64,000 nt of DNA from Mesorhizobium sp. M8A.F.Ca.ET.218.01.1.1 (GTDB lineage: Bacteria; Pseudomonadota; Alphaproteobacteria; Rhizobiales; Rhizobiaceae): assembly GCF_004791165.1 (NCBI RefSeq), contig NZ_SRUZ01000007.1, positions 124,001-188,000 of the forward strand, in the 5' to 3' direction. The notes below the pieces were generated by a model. The model was not told the DNA's origin and made no database searches. It was given only the letters and a program-made list of their open reading frames with translations. A program made the translations under genes and the position numbers. Numbering within the stretch: the first letter of the stretch is position 1; each line of letters opens with the position of its first letter. Below are positions 1 through 8,279 of this stretch, piece after piece.

Positions 1-2
1 AA

Positions 3-50
3 TTCTGGCTCACGCTGCATCTAGTGGGGGGCCTGACGGGCATCGCCTGA
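3..50 (+). CDS. Possible 3' end of an upstream membrane protein gene (partial)
   Basis: The third forward frame is open from the window edge to a TGA at 48-50 and reads as a short hydrophobic tail (FWLTLHLVGGLTGIA). The first frame stops at 22-24. Composition fits the C-terminal end of a membrane protein on the same strand as the secretion genes, but fifteen residues cannot establish a family. It may equally be non-coding. Confidence 0.25.
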   Translation, partial: FWLTLHLVGGLTGIA

Positions 51-108
51 GGCTGGTCTCCGGCCGTCGGCCGGGTGCCTTGCCGCAGCGCCGCCCACAT
101 GGATTGGC

Positions 109-2148
109 ATGGAAAGGGGCTCCGCGATCTTCAATTCGGCGCAGGCCAGGGTCAGGTCCTTGGGTCTGGTTTTGATAGCCTGCGCCCTTTTTCCTGCACT
201 CGGTGGCATGTTGACGACATCGCCAGGCGTCTGGCTGTTCTGCCTGGCGTTCGCGATGTTTGGCGCTCTTCTGCTGTTTCGGGGACGCAATCCTTTTCGC
301 GCTGAAACCGCTCCTGGCGCAGCCCCCGGCGTCGCGGCGACGGCGCGAAAGGCTGCCGGGCCCGGTGCCCGGCAGCCCAATCCTCGGCAGCAGGGATCGG
401 AACTCTCGGCGGCAATCAAATCCTGCCGCTCGGCCTTCATCGCCATCGCACTGTTCAGCGGCGTCCTCAACGTCCTGATGTTGTCCAGTTCGATCTATAT
501 GCTCGAGGTCTACGATCGCGTGCTGCCGAGCCGCAGCGTGCCGACGCTGATCGGCCTCAGCCTGCTCGTAGCCATCCTCTACGCCGGACAAGGCGTGCTC
601 GATTTCATCCGCGGCCGCATCCTGGTGCGCATCGGGGGAGCCCTCGACGAAGCGCTCGGCGCCCGCGTCTATTCCAGCGTCCTCAAGCTGCCGCTCAAGG
701 TCGGGCGCAATGGCGACAGCATGCAGCCGGTGCGCGATCTCGACAGCGTGCGGACCTTCCTGTCGGGCACCGGCCCGACCGCGCTGTTCGACCTGCCGTG
801 GCTGCCGCTCTATCTAGCCATCATCTTCATGTTCCACGTGCTCCTCGGCGTAACCGCCCTGGTCGGAGCGATCGTGCTCGTCCTGTTGACCGTCCATGCC
901 GAGCGGCTGACGCGCAAGCCGGTCACATCAGGCACCCAGACCGGCATCATCCGCAACGGCCTGACCACGACCGGCAACCGCAACGCGGAAGTCATCGCGG
1001 CTCTCGGCATGGGCGGCAGGATGGCGAAGCGATGGGAAGAGGCCAACCGCGACTATCTCGCCGAGCAGCGCAGCGTCAGCGATATCGCCGGCGGCTTCGG
1101 CGCCGTGTCCAAGGTGCTACGCATGCTCCTGCAATCGGCCATGCTCGGCATCGGCGCCTGGCTGGTCATCGAACAGCAGGCGACCGCGGGCATCATCATC
1201 ACGGCATCGATCCTGAGCGGGCGGGCGCTGGCGCCCGTCGATCTGGTCATCGCCAACTGGAAAGGTTTCCTGACCGCGCGGCAGGGCTGGCAGCGGCTGA
1301 CCAAGATTCTTGCCGCATTGCCCGCCGATGCCGAGCCGATGGTCATGCCCGCGCCGAGCCGCCACGTCTTCATGCAGAACGTCAGCGTCGCCGCGCCCGG
1401 CGTGCAGCGGCTGCTGGTGCAGGACGCCAGCTTCGCACTGGAAGCGGGACACGCCGTCGGCATTATCGGTCAGAGCGGTTCGGGCAAGTCGACGCTGGTC
1501 AGGGCGCTTGTCGGAGCCTGGCCGTCGGCCGCCGGCAGGATCCGGCTCGACGGCGCCGACCTCGATCAGTGGTCGCCGGAAGACCGCGGCCATTTCATCG
1601 GTTATCTGCCGCAGGACGTCGAGTTGTTCGCCGGCTCGATCGCCGAGAACATCGCGCGTTTCGAACCCGACGCCGATCCCGCATTGGTGATCGCAGCCGC
1701 CAGGGCAGCCGGCGCGCATGATCTCATCGTCGGTTTCCGCGATGGCTACGAGACGCAGATCGGCGAACTTGGCGAGGCCGTCTCGGCCGGTCAGCGCCAG
1801 CGCATCGCGCTGGCCCGCGCGCTCTATCGCGATCCGTTCCTGGTGGTGCTCGACGAACCGAATTCCAACCTCGACGCCGAAGGCGAACAGGCGCTGTTTC
1901 AGGCTATTGTGTCGGTGCGGCAACGTGGCGGCATCGTCGTGCTCGTGGCACACCGGCCAAGCGCGCTCGGCACGGTCGATTTCATCCTCGCCATGAGCCA
2001 GGGCCGCGTCCAGGCGTTCGGGCTCAAGGACGATGTCTTGGCCAAGCTGTTTCCGCGGCCGCAACCGGCGGTGAGCGCCGTGCCGCACCTCAGGCTCGCC
2101 ACCGAGGAGCCGGCGCCGCGGCCGGGCGCGGCGGCGGCAGGCGAGTAA
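109..2148 (+). CDS. Type I secretion system permease/ATPase (PrtD-like)
   Basis: Inner-membrane ABC exporter subunit of 679 residues that would drive one-step secretion of a C-terminally signalled protein, such as an RTX protein, with an HlyD adaptor and a TolC-like pore. An extra N-terminal membrane hairpin (about residues 15-60) precedes the usual transmembrane domain (about 105-370). The ATPase domain shows Walker A GQSGSGKST near 454, signature SAGQRQR near 559 and Walker B LVVLDEP near 577. The Walker B glutamate is present, so the ATPase should be active. The adaptor gene follows 9 bp downstream and is surely co-transcribed. No substrate gene and no TolC homologue lie in the window, so the cargo is unknown. 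The ATG at 109 was chosen because the N-terminal hydrophobic segment is in frame with it. Confidence 0.9.
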   Translation: MERGSAIFNSAQARVRSLGLVLIACALFPALGGMLTTSPGVWLFCLAFAMFGALLLFRGRNPFRAETAPGAAPGVAATARKAAGPGARQPNPRQQGSELSAAIKSCRSAFIAIALFSGVLNVLMLSSSIYMLEVYDRVLPSRSVPTLIGLSLLVAILYAGQGVLDFIRGRILVRIGGALDEALGARVYSSVLKLPLKVGRNGDSMQPVRDLDSVRTFLSGTGPTALFDLPWLPLYLAIIFMFHVLLGVTALVGAIVLVLLTVHAERLTRKPVTSGTQTGIIRNGLTTTGNRNAEVIAALGMGGRMAKRWEEANRDYLAEQRSVSDIAGGFGAVSKVLRMLLQSAMLGIGAWLVIEQQATAGIIITASILSGRALAPVDLVIANWKGFLTARQGWQRLTKILAALPADAEPMVMPAPSRHVFMQNVSVAAPGVQRLLVQDASFALEAGHAVGIIGQSGSGKSTLVRALVGAWPSAAGRIRLDGADLDQWSPEDRGHFIGYLPQDVELFAGSIAENIARFEPDADPALVIAAARAAGAHDLIVGFRDGYETQIGELGEAVSAGQRQRIALARALYRDPFLVVLDEPNSNLDAEGEQALFQAIVSVRQRGGIVVLVAHRPSALGTVDFILAMSQGRVQAFGLKDDVLAKLFPRPQPAVSAVPHLRLATEEPAPRPGAAAAGE

Positions 2149-2157
2149 AGGGGAGGG

Positions 2158-3456
2158 ATGATGCCGAGTTCCTCCCACCAGTCCATTCAACGCTACATGG
2201 GCTGGGGCCTCGTCGCGGTCGCGGTGCTGGTCGGCGGCGTCGGCGGCTGGGCCTCGCTGACGCGGATCTCGGGAGCGGTCATCGCGTCGGGGGTCCTCGT
2301 CGTGGATTCCCACGTCAAGGACGTACAGCATTCGACCGGCGGCATCGTCGGCGAGATCGCGGCGCGTGACGGCGACCGTGTCAAGCGCGGGGCGCTGCTC
2401 GTGCGCCTCGATCCCACCGTGCCGGCGGCCAACCTCGCCGTCGTCACCAAGGCCCTCGATCAGTTGTCGGCACGCGAGGCGCGCCTCGAAGCGGAGCGCC
2501 GGGGTGCCGATGCCATCGCCTTCCCCAGAGATATTCTCGATCGTCGCGGTGATGCGGCGATCGCGGAGATCATCGCCGGCGAGGAACAGGTCTTCGAGAC
2601 AAGGCGTGCGGATCGTTCCGGCCGGAAGGGCCAGTTGCAGGAGCGCATCCTGCAGCTGCAGAAAGAGATTGGCGGGGACACGGCCCAGGCGGAAGCCAAG
2701 TCGCAAGAAATCGCGCTTGTCGAGGAGGAACTGGCCAGCATACGCGCGCTGTGGAAGAAGCGGCTGATCTCGATCGACCGCCTGACCGCCATGGAGCGCG
2801 AGTCGGCGCGGCTCGATGGCGAGCGCGGCCAGTTGACGGCGGCCCTGGCGCAGGCCCAGGGCAAGATCGCCGAGATCAATTTGCAGATCCTCCAGATCGA
2901 CCTCGAACTCAGCACCGACGTCAACAAGGATTTGCGCGAGATCGACGGCAAGGTCGGCGAACTGACGGAGCGCAAGATCGCCGCCGAGGACCAGCTCAGG
3001 CGCATCGACATCCGCGCGCCGCAGGACGGCATCGTGCAGCAATCCATCGCCCACACCGTCGGCGGCGTCATCACCCCTGGCCAGACGATCATGCAGATCG
3101 TGCCCGACAGCGACAGCCTGACGGTCGAGGCCAAGATCGCGCCGAGCGACATCGACCAGCTGTGGGTCGGCCAGCCGGCGGCGCTGCGCTTCTCGGCCTT
3201 CAACCAGCGCACCACGCCGCAGATCAACGGGACGGTCGAACGAACCTCGCCGGACACGACGACCGACCAGCGCACCGGCATCAGCTACTATACTGTCCGC
3301 ATCGCGACGACGAACTCGGAGATCGCGCGCCTCGGCGAGGTCAAGCTGGTTCCGGGCATGCCGGTCGAATCCTTCATCAAGACCGCCGACCGAACCGTGA
3401 TCTCCTACCTCGTCAAACCGCTGCAGGATCAGCTCAACCGCGCCTTCAGGGAATGA
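2158..3456 (+). CDS. HlyD-family type I secretion periplasmic adaptor (PrtE-like)
   Basis: Membrane fusion protein of 432 residues linking the ABC exporter to an outer-membrane channel. One transmembrane helix lies near residues 15-35 after a short cytoplasmic tail. A biotinyl/lipoyl half-domain follows, then a long charged coiled coil (about 95-290, rich in Gln, Glu, Arg), the second lipoyl half (IRAPQDGIVQQ near 285) and a C-terminal beta-barrel region (near 315-425). The length is normal for PrtE/HlyD. A strong purine-rich ribosome site (GGGGAGGG) directly abuts the ATG at 2158, so the following in-frame ATG at 2161 may be the real start. It forms an operon with the upstream ABC exporter. 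Confidence 0.9.
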   Translation: MMPSSSHQSIQRYMGWGLVAVAVLVGGVGGWASLTRISGAVIASGVLVVDSHVKDVQHSTGGIVGEIAARDGDRVKRGALLVRLDPTVPAANLAVVTKALDQLSAREARLEAERRGADAIAFPRDILDRRGDAAIAEIIAGEEQVFETRRADRSGRKGQLQERILQLQKEIGGDTAQAEAKSQEIALVEEELASIRALWKKRLISIDRLTAMERESARLDGERGQLTAALAQAQGKIAEINLQILQIDLELSTDVNKDLREIDGKVGELTERKIAAEDQLRRIDIRAPQDGIVQQSIAHTVGGVITPGQTIMQIVPDSDSLTVEAKIAPSDIDQLWVGQPAALRFSAFNQRTTPQINGTVERTSPDTTTDQRTGISYYTVRIATTNSEIARLGEVKLVPGMPVESFIKTADRTVISYLVKPLQDQLNRAFRE

Positions 3457-3621
3457 GCGGGACATCTGGGATCGTTCGATCCGGTTGACGAATTGCCTCG
3501 GATTGCCGGGTGGCCGGCACAGGACCTGGCCCATGGCTGTCCGGGTAGTTCACGACGCGATGACCAAAATGTGCAACCCGAACCATCGGCTGTCCGTTTA
3601 TGGTGTCATCGAGGCTATGCG

Positions 3622-4308
3622 ATGTCCCGCGTCTACGATCTTGCATCCAATGGGGTCCGGCGTGTCTATGAAAGGCGCATAGACGCGCCGGCTATCCTCG
3701 ATGCCGCCACCGATTTTCCGAACGCGGCGAAATTCATCGCCGCCTGGCGCGGCATACGCGACGAAGCGCTCGCGGTGCGGCTGGGCGGGGCGCCGCGCTT
3801 CCACGACATCATGCCGGAGCAGGCCGAGATCTCGGCCAATGACGGCCTCGACTGGCGCATGTTCGTGCTCAAGGCCTACGACATCGGGGTTCCCGAAAAC
3901 CTGGCGCGGATGCCGGTTCTGAGCCAGTTGCTCGCCGAGTGTCCCGAAGTCAAATCGGCGGCCATCTCGTTCCTGGCGCCGCGCAAGCACATTCCCAGCC
4001 ATCGCGGACCGTTTCGCGGCATCATGCGCTTTCATCTCGGCCTGGTCATTCCGCGGCAGACCGATGGTCGCCCCGCGACCATCATGATGATCAATCATCA
4101 GGAGAAGCGGATCACGGATGGCGAAGGCATGCTGTGGGACGACACCTTCCCGCACGAAGTGATGAACAACGCCGACGAGGCGCGCATTGCGCTGTTGCTC
4201 GACGTCTGGCGTCCGGGAATGCCGCTGGACATGGAAATCCTGTCCCGGCTCATCGTGCGCGGCGTGCAGGCGGGGATGCGCCACAGGGGCGTGTCCTTCT
4301 CCGGCTGA
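3622..4308 (+). CDS. Aspartyl/asparaginyl beta-hydroxylase-domain protein
   Basis: Predicted Fe(II)/2-oxoglutarate dioxygenase of 228 residues from the Asp/Asn beta-hydroxylase (PF05118) family, which also includes LpxO-type lipid hydroxylases. Visible family features are the SHRGPFRGIMRFHLGL block with a candidate iron-binding His near 127, the WDDTFPHEVMN block with the second His near 178, and the following arginine in EARIALLLDVWRP that would bind 2-oxoglutarate. The reading frame is open from 3493, but the ATG at 3622, with a GAGG about 8 bases before it, fits the family length better. It lies 165 bp behind the secretion adaptor gene, so co-transcription is possible. Whether it modifies a protein, a lipid or a small molecule cannot be read from the sequence. 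Confidence 0.8.
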   Translation: MSRVYDLASNGVRRVYERRIDAPAILDAATDFPNAAKFIAAWRGIRDEALAVRLGGAPRFHDIMPEQAEISANDGLDWRMFVLKAYDIGVPENLARMPVLSQLLAECPEVKSAAISFLAPRKHIPSHRGPFRGIMRFHLGLVIPRQTDGRPATIMMINHQEKRITDGEGMLWDDTFPHEVMNNADEARIALLLDVWRPGMPLDMEILSRLIVRGVQAGMRHRGVSFSG

Positions 4309-4436
4309 ACCCTGTCCCTTTGTTTTTAAGCAATTTCCAAGGGAAAGCGCTAGGTCCTCACTCTTCTGAATTGCTTGTTCACGTGGCGACGACCAGCCGA
4401 CGCGGCGCGGTCATTCGCCCGGTGGTGGGCGTGTCC

Positions 4437-4464
4437 TTGACAGCCTTAATTAATTTATTAACAT
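4437..4464 (+). promoter_or_regulatory. Putative sigma-70 promoter of the ROK/sulfatase operon
   Basis: A perfect TTGACA at 4437-4442 is followed 16 bases later by TAACAT (4459-4464), inside an unusually AT-rich stretch of about 45 bases containing TTAATTAA-type symmetric sequence. A clear ribosome site (GGGAGGAGA) then leads into the ATG at 4488. AT-rich dyads near the promoter are common operators for ROK/NagC regulators, so this may also be the autoregulatory site. The assignment is by inspection only. Confidence 0.5.
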
Positions 4465-4487
4465 TAGAAAATAATAGGGAGGAGAAG

Positions 4488-5618
4488 ATGGGCGTCCATC
4501 ACGGAGCAATCCTGCGCATCCTGCGCGACGACGGTCCGCAGTCGCGTGCCGAACTGGCGCGGCGGACTGCGCTATCGCCGACCGCGCTGACCCATCTGAC
4601 GGCGCATCTGCTCAGGGAAGGGACGGTCGTCGAGCTCAACCAGGCCGCCGCCGGTGACGCACCCGTCGGCCGGCCGGCCATCGGCGTCGCGCTGGTGCCG
4701 GATGCCCTGTCGGTGGTTGGCGTGCACATCGGCGCCGGCACCATCCATGCCACGATCACCGACCTCAAGGCTTCCTCGAAAGCCATGGCCTCGCAGTATT
4801 TCGACACCGCCACCAGCGAACCGGCCGCGGTGATCGGCATGGTGGTGCGGACCGTCGAGCAACTGATCCGCAAGACAGGCGTCGAGCGGTCCCGGCTGAT
4901 CGGCCTCGGGCTCGGCGTGCCTGGCCCGGTGGACACCAAGCGGCGGCGCAATTTGCAGTCGGTCAATTACGACTGGAAGGACGTGCCCTTCGCCGACGAA
5001 CTCGAGACGGCCCTCGGCATACCCGCCGTGGTCGAGCACAATGTCAGCGCCATGGCGCTGGCGGAGTCGCGCTACGGCATCGGCCGCGACGCCACCGCGC
5101 TGCTTTACATCTACCTGCGCACCGGCCTCGGCGCCGGGCTGGTGATCAACGGCATGCCATTCCGCCCCGGCGGCTATGGGGCCGTCGAACTCGGCCATGT
5201 CCAGGTGGTAGAGAATGGCGAGCGCTGCGCCTGCGGCAACAGAGGCTGCCTGGAGACGTTCCTGTCCGAACGGGCGCTGGCCCGCGACGCGCATATCGAG
5301 GCGCCGCATCCCAAGCGGCTGCTGGCCGAGTTGGAGAAATATCCCGAGCCCTGGAACGCGGCACTCAGGCACCTGACGACAGCGATCGCGACCGCGACCA
5401 ACCTGCTCAATCCGGACCTGATCGTTTTTGGCGGCCATCTCGCCGAAGCGCCGGAAAGCTTCATCGACCATATCCGCGAGGGCGTTCCGCCCCGCGTGCT
5501 GCCGCCGATGCGCGATGTGCTGCGCATCGAGCGGTCAAGCCTCGGCCCCGGCGCTGGCGCCATCGGCGCTTCGGCCGCGGCGCTCGACCACTTCTTCTAT
5601 TCGGGGGTTTCGCGATGA
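4488..5618 (+). CDS. ROK-family transcriptional regulator (NagC/XylR-like)
   Basis: Sugar-responsive repressor of 376 residues. A winged helix-turn-helix occupies about residues 5-55 (ILRDDGPQSRAELARRTALS). A ROK sugar-kinase-fold domain follows with the glycine-rich GLGLGVPGPVD motif near 145, the conserved GAVELGH block and the zinc motif GERCACGNRGCLE (near 245-257). The open frame extends upstream to 3939, but the ATG at 4488 follows a strong GGGAGGAGA ribosome site and gives the normal domain layout. Its stop overlaps the start of the permease gene by four bases (ATGA), so it heads the transporter-sulfatase operon. A ROK regulator here hints that the inducer is a sugar or sugar derivative. 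Confidence 0.9.
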   Translation: MGVHHGAILRILRDDGPQSRAELARRTALSPTALTHLTAHLLREGTVVELNQAAAGDAPVGRPAIGVALVPDALSVVGVHIGAGTIHATITDLKASSKAMASQYFDTATSEPAAVIGMVVRTVEQLIRKTGVERSRLIGLGLGVPGPVDTKRRRNLQSVNYDWKDVPFADELETALGIPAVVEHNVSAMALAESRYGIGRDATALLYIYLRTGLGAGLVINGMPFRPGGYGAVELGHVQVVENGERCACGNRGCLETFLSERALARDAHIEAPHPKRLLAELEKYPEPWNAALRHLTTAIATATNLLNPDLIVFGGHLAEAPESFIDHIREGVPPRVLPPMRDVLRIERSSLGPGAGAIGASAAALDHFFYSGVSR

Positions 5619-6415
5619 GCGAGGCAGCCAAGACGACGCGCCCAGGCGGTACGCCGGAAGGGCAAGGCATCGACTATCCCGGCCTCGCGCTCAATCTCGT
5701 CGGGCTCGTCGCCGGTGTCGCCATCTGGTGGGCGCTTACGGCGGGCGGCGCGGTCGGCCTGCCGCCGCCGCCGCAGGTGGCGGCGCGGTTCGGTGATGTC
5801 ATCGCCAGCGGGCAGCTTGCCACCGATATCGCCTCCAGCCTGGCGCGGGTGCTGACCGGCTTCCTGCTCGGCGTCATCCTCGCGATCCCGGTCGGCTTCG
5901 TCATGGGCTGGTACAAGGTCGCCCGTTCGCTGATCGAGCCCTATCTGCAGTTCTTCCGCATGATCCCGCCGCTCGCCATCATTCCGCTGGCGATCGTCAC
6001 CATGGGCATCGACGAGACGCCAAAAATCTTCGTCATCTTCCTGGCATCGTTCCTGGCCAGCGTCGTCGCCACCTATCAGGGCGTCATCAGCGTCGACAAG
6101 ACGATGATCAACGCCGCGCGGGTGCTTGGCGCGAAAGACATGACGATCTTCCTGCGCGTCATCATCCCGGCGTCGACGCCGTTCATCCTGGTCGGGGTAC
6201 GCATCGGGCTTGGATCGGCCTGGGCGACGCTGGTCGCCGCCGAACTGATCGCCGCGCAGTCCGGGCTCGGCTTCCGTATGCAGCAGGCGCAGCTTTATTA
6301 CGACCTGCCGACCATCTTCGTCAGCCTGATCACCATCGGCCTGCTCGGCCTTGCCATGGATCGCATCCTCCTGGTGATCGAGCGCCGGCTCACCGTCTGG
6401 CAGGAGCGCGTGTGA
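5615..6415 (+). CDS. ABC transporter permease, SsuC/TauC type
   Basis: Inner-membrane subunit of 266 residues from the nitrate/sulfonate/taurine importer family. It has about six hydrophobic helices and a BPD-transport EAA loop around residues 165-190 (NAARVLGAKDMTIFLRVIIPASTPFILVG, cited here as the block between 6112 and 6198). The extended N-terminus before the first helix is cytoplasmic and polar. The start overlaps the ROK gene stop (ATGA) and the stop overlaps the ATPase start, so translation is coupled. Together with the next two genes it forms a complete importer for an organosulfur-type substrate, and the downstream sulfatase narrows this to a sulfate ester. Confidence 0.9.
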   Translation: MSEAAKTTRPGGTPEGQGIDYPGLALNLVGLVAGVAIWWALTAGGAVGLPPPPQVAARFGDVIASGQLATDIASSLARVLTGFLLGVILAIPVGFVMGWYKVARSLIEPYLQFFRMIPPLAIIPLAIVTMGIDETPKIFVIFLASFLASVVATYQGVISVDKTMINAARVLGAKDMTIFLRVIIPASTPFILVGVRIGLGSAWATLVAAELIAAQSGLGFRMQQAQLYYDLPTIFVSLITIGLLGLAMDRILLVIERRLTVWQERV

Positions 6416-7185
6416 TGGCTTCCAGGATCGTCCCAAAGATCGTGTTCGACAAGGTCACCCGCCGCTTCGATCTGAGCGACAACAGCTTCATCGCGCTCGA
6501 CCGGCTGTCGCTCGACATCGCCGACGGCGAGTTCGTCACCGTCGTCGGCCCCTCCGGCTGCGGCAAGTCGACGGCGCTCAACATCGCCGCCGGCCTGTTG
6601 CGGCCGAGCGAGGGCAGCGTGCTGGTCGACGGCAAGGCTGTCGAAGGGCCGGGGCCGGAGCGCGGCATGATCTTCCAGCAATACGCGCTCTTTCCCTGGC
6701 TGACCGTTCGCCAGAACGTCGAGTTCGGGCTGCGCATCAAGGGCGAGGAGGCTTCGCGCCGCAGGCAGATCGCCGAGCGTTTCATCGACCTCGTGGGCCT
6801 CGGCGACTTCGCCGACGCGCTGCCAAAGACGCTGTCCGGCGGCATGAAGCAGCGCTGCGCCATCGCGCGCGCCTATGCGGTGGACCCGTCCATTCTTTTG
6901 ATGGACGAGCCGTTCGGCGCGCTCGACGCGCTGACCCGCGTGCAGCTTCAGGACCAGTTGCTCGACACCTGGAGCCGCGAGCGGCGCACGGTGATGTTCA
7001 TCACCCATGATGTCGACGAGGCCGTCTACCTTGCCAACCGCGTCATCGTCATGGCGGCGCGGCCGGGCAGGCTGAAGGAGATCATCGATGTCCCGCTGCC
7101 TTATCCCAGAACCGAGGAAATCCGGCTTTCGGCCGAGTTCATGACCATCCGCAACCGCGTCTGGCAAGCGGTGTACCACCAGTAG
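6415..7185 (+). CDS. ABC transporter ATP-binding protein, SsuB/TauB type
   Basis: Cytoplasmic ATPase of 256 residues energising the sulfonate-type importer. Walker A GPSGCGKST is near residue 43, the Q-loop lies in MIFQQYALFPWL, the signature is LSGGMKQR near 141, and Walker B ILLMDEPFGALD is followed by an intact switch histidine in MFITHDVDEA. It starts at the ATG at 6415, which overlaps the permease stop as TGATG. A GTG at 6412 in the same frame is an alternative adding one residue. Length and motif spacing are normal for SsuB/TauB. Confidence 0.92.
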   Translation: MASRIVPKIVFDKVTRRFDLSDNSFIALDRLSLDIADGEFVTVVGPSGCGKSTALNIAAGLLRPSEGSVLVDGKAVEGPGPERGMIFQQYALFPWLTVRQNVEFGLRIKGEEASRRRQIAERFIDLVGLGDFADALPKTLSGGMKQRCAIARAYAVDPSILLMDEPFGALDALTRVQLQDQLLDTWSRERRTVMFITHDVDEAVYLANRVIVMAARPGRLKEIIDVPLPYPRTEEIRLSAEFMTIRNRVWQAVYHQ

Positions 7186-7226
7186 CGGCGGAAGCCGTTT
7201 AGCACCAGTAACAGGAGGAGAGTAGC

Positions 7227-8201
7227 GTGACGCTGACAAGACGGAATTTCATGGCATCCTCGGCGGCGCTGGCCGCGTTCGCCGCCTCTGGCATCAAGGC
7301 CAGGGCAGCGGGGACGCCGGCGCGCATCGGCTACAATGGCGACTTCTGGGGCGCGAGCATCTCCGGCGTGGCCGCCGATCAAGGCTTCTATGCCAAGCAT
7401 GGCGTCGACGCCGACATCAAGGTCTTCACCAACGGGCCGATCCAGGTGCAGGCGCTGGGCGCCAACAGCCTCGAGTTCGGCTATCTCGGGCCAGGCGCGC
7501 TGTGGCTGCCGGCGACCGGCAAGGCCAAGATCATCGCCGTCAACGATGTCGGCTTTTCCGACCGGGTGATCGCCCAGGCCGGCATCAAGTCGATCGCCGA
7601 GCTCAAGGGCAGGAAGGTGGCGATCGCGGCCGGCACGTCAGGCGACATGCTGCTGCGGCTGGCGCTGCGCAAGGCCAACATGGCGATGACCGACCTCGAC
7701 ATCGTGCAGATGGACCCGAGCACCATCGTGGCGGCCTTCGCCTCCAAGCAGGTCGACGCGGCCGGCATCTGGTACCCGTTCGTCGGCATCATCAAGACGC
7801 GGGTTCCCGACCTGGTGGAACTGGCCAAGAACGACGATTTCTACCCGCAGACCACGTTCCCGAGCGTCTTCATCGCCCGCAACGATCTGGTCGAGGGCAA
7901 TCCCGATCTCGTCAAGAATGTGGTCCGTGCCATCAAGGACGCGCAGGATTTCCGCGCCGCCAACCAGGACAAGGCGATCGAGATCACCTCGAAACTGCTT
8001 GGCATTCCGGCCGAACAATTGAAGACCGAGGCCGGCTACGGGCGTTTCATGACCTCGGCCGAGATCACCAAGCTCACCAAGGACGGCAGCGTGAACGGCT
8101 GGTTCGCGACGATGAATGACCTGTTCAAGACCTTCGGCAAGCTCGAGACCTCGCTCGACCCGAAGGACTACTATCTCGGCGATCAATATATTTCGGCCTG
8201 A
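7227..8201 (+). CDS. ABC transporter substrate-binding protein (SsuA/TauA, NMT1-like), Tat-exported
   Basis: Periplasmic receptor of 324 residues for the importer encoded just upstream. The N-terminus is a twin-arginine signal (LTRRNFMASSAALAAFAASG) with probable cleavage near residue 28. The mature part matches the periplasmic-binding fold of the nitrate/sulfonate/thiamine-precursor family (NSLEFGYLGPGALWL, ELKGRKVAIAAGTSGDMLLR). The start is GTG at 7227, preceded by a strong AGGAGGAGAG ribosome site. The gene lies 41 bp after the ATPase gene. The ligand is not identifiable from the motifs, but the downstream sulfatase suggests a sulfate ester. Confidence 0.9.
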   Translation: MTLTRRNFMASSAALAAFAASGIKARAAGTPARIGYNGDFWGASISGVAADQGFYAKHGVDADIKVFTNGPIQVQALGANSLEFGYLGPGALWLPATGKAKIIAVNDVGFSDRVIAQAGIKSIAELKGRKVAIAAGTSGDMLLRLALRKANMAMTDLDIVQMDPSTIVAAFASKQVDAAGIWYPFVGIIKTRVPDLVELAKNDDFYPQTTFPSVFIARNDLVEGNPDLVKNVVRAIKDAQDFRAANQDKAIEITSKLLGIPAEQLKTEAGYGRFMTSAEITKLTKDGSVNGWFATMNDLFKTFGKLETSLDPKDYYLGDQYISA

Positions 8202-8223
8202 TGCCGGCTCTTGAACACCGCGA

Positions 8224-8244
8224 GCCCCGGTAATCAGCCGGGGC
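8224..8244 (+). terminator. GC-rich hairpin between binding-protein and sulfatase genes
   Basis: GCCCCGG at 8224-8230 pairs perfectly with CCGGGGC at 8238-8244 around a 7-base loop. There is no T-run, only CTGCCTTT after it. It probably acts as a partial terminator or mRNA 3' stabiliser, giving more binding protein than sulfatase, which is common in ABC operons. Its position also argues that the sulfatase starts at 8280 and not at the in-frame upstream codon at 8211. Confidence 0.5.
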
Positions 8245-8279
8245 CTGCCTTTGACAACCATGGAAGCGGCGAGTCCTTC

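Noticed and set aside
1117..3534. 805-codon minus-strand frame opposite the secretion genes
   Set aside because: Antisense shadow of clearly recognisable PrtD/PrtE genes. The product is Asp/Arg-rich with no domain.
3493..3621. N-terminal extension of the hydroxylase-like frame
   Set aside because: The first 43 codons have low-complexity, non-family sequence, and ATG 3622 gives the normal domain start.
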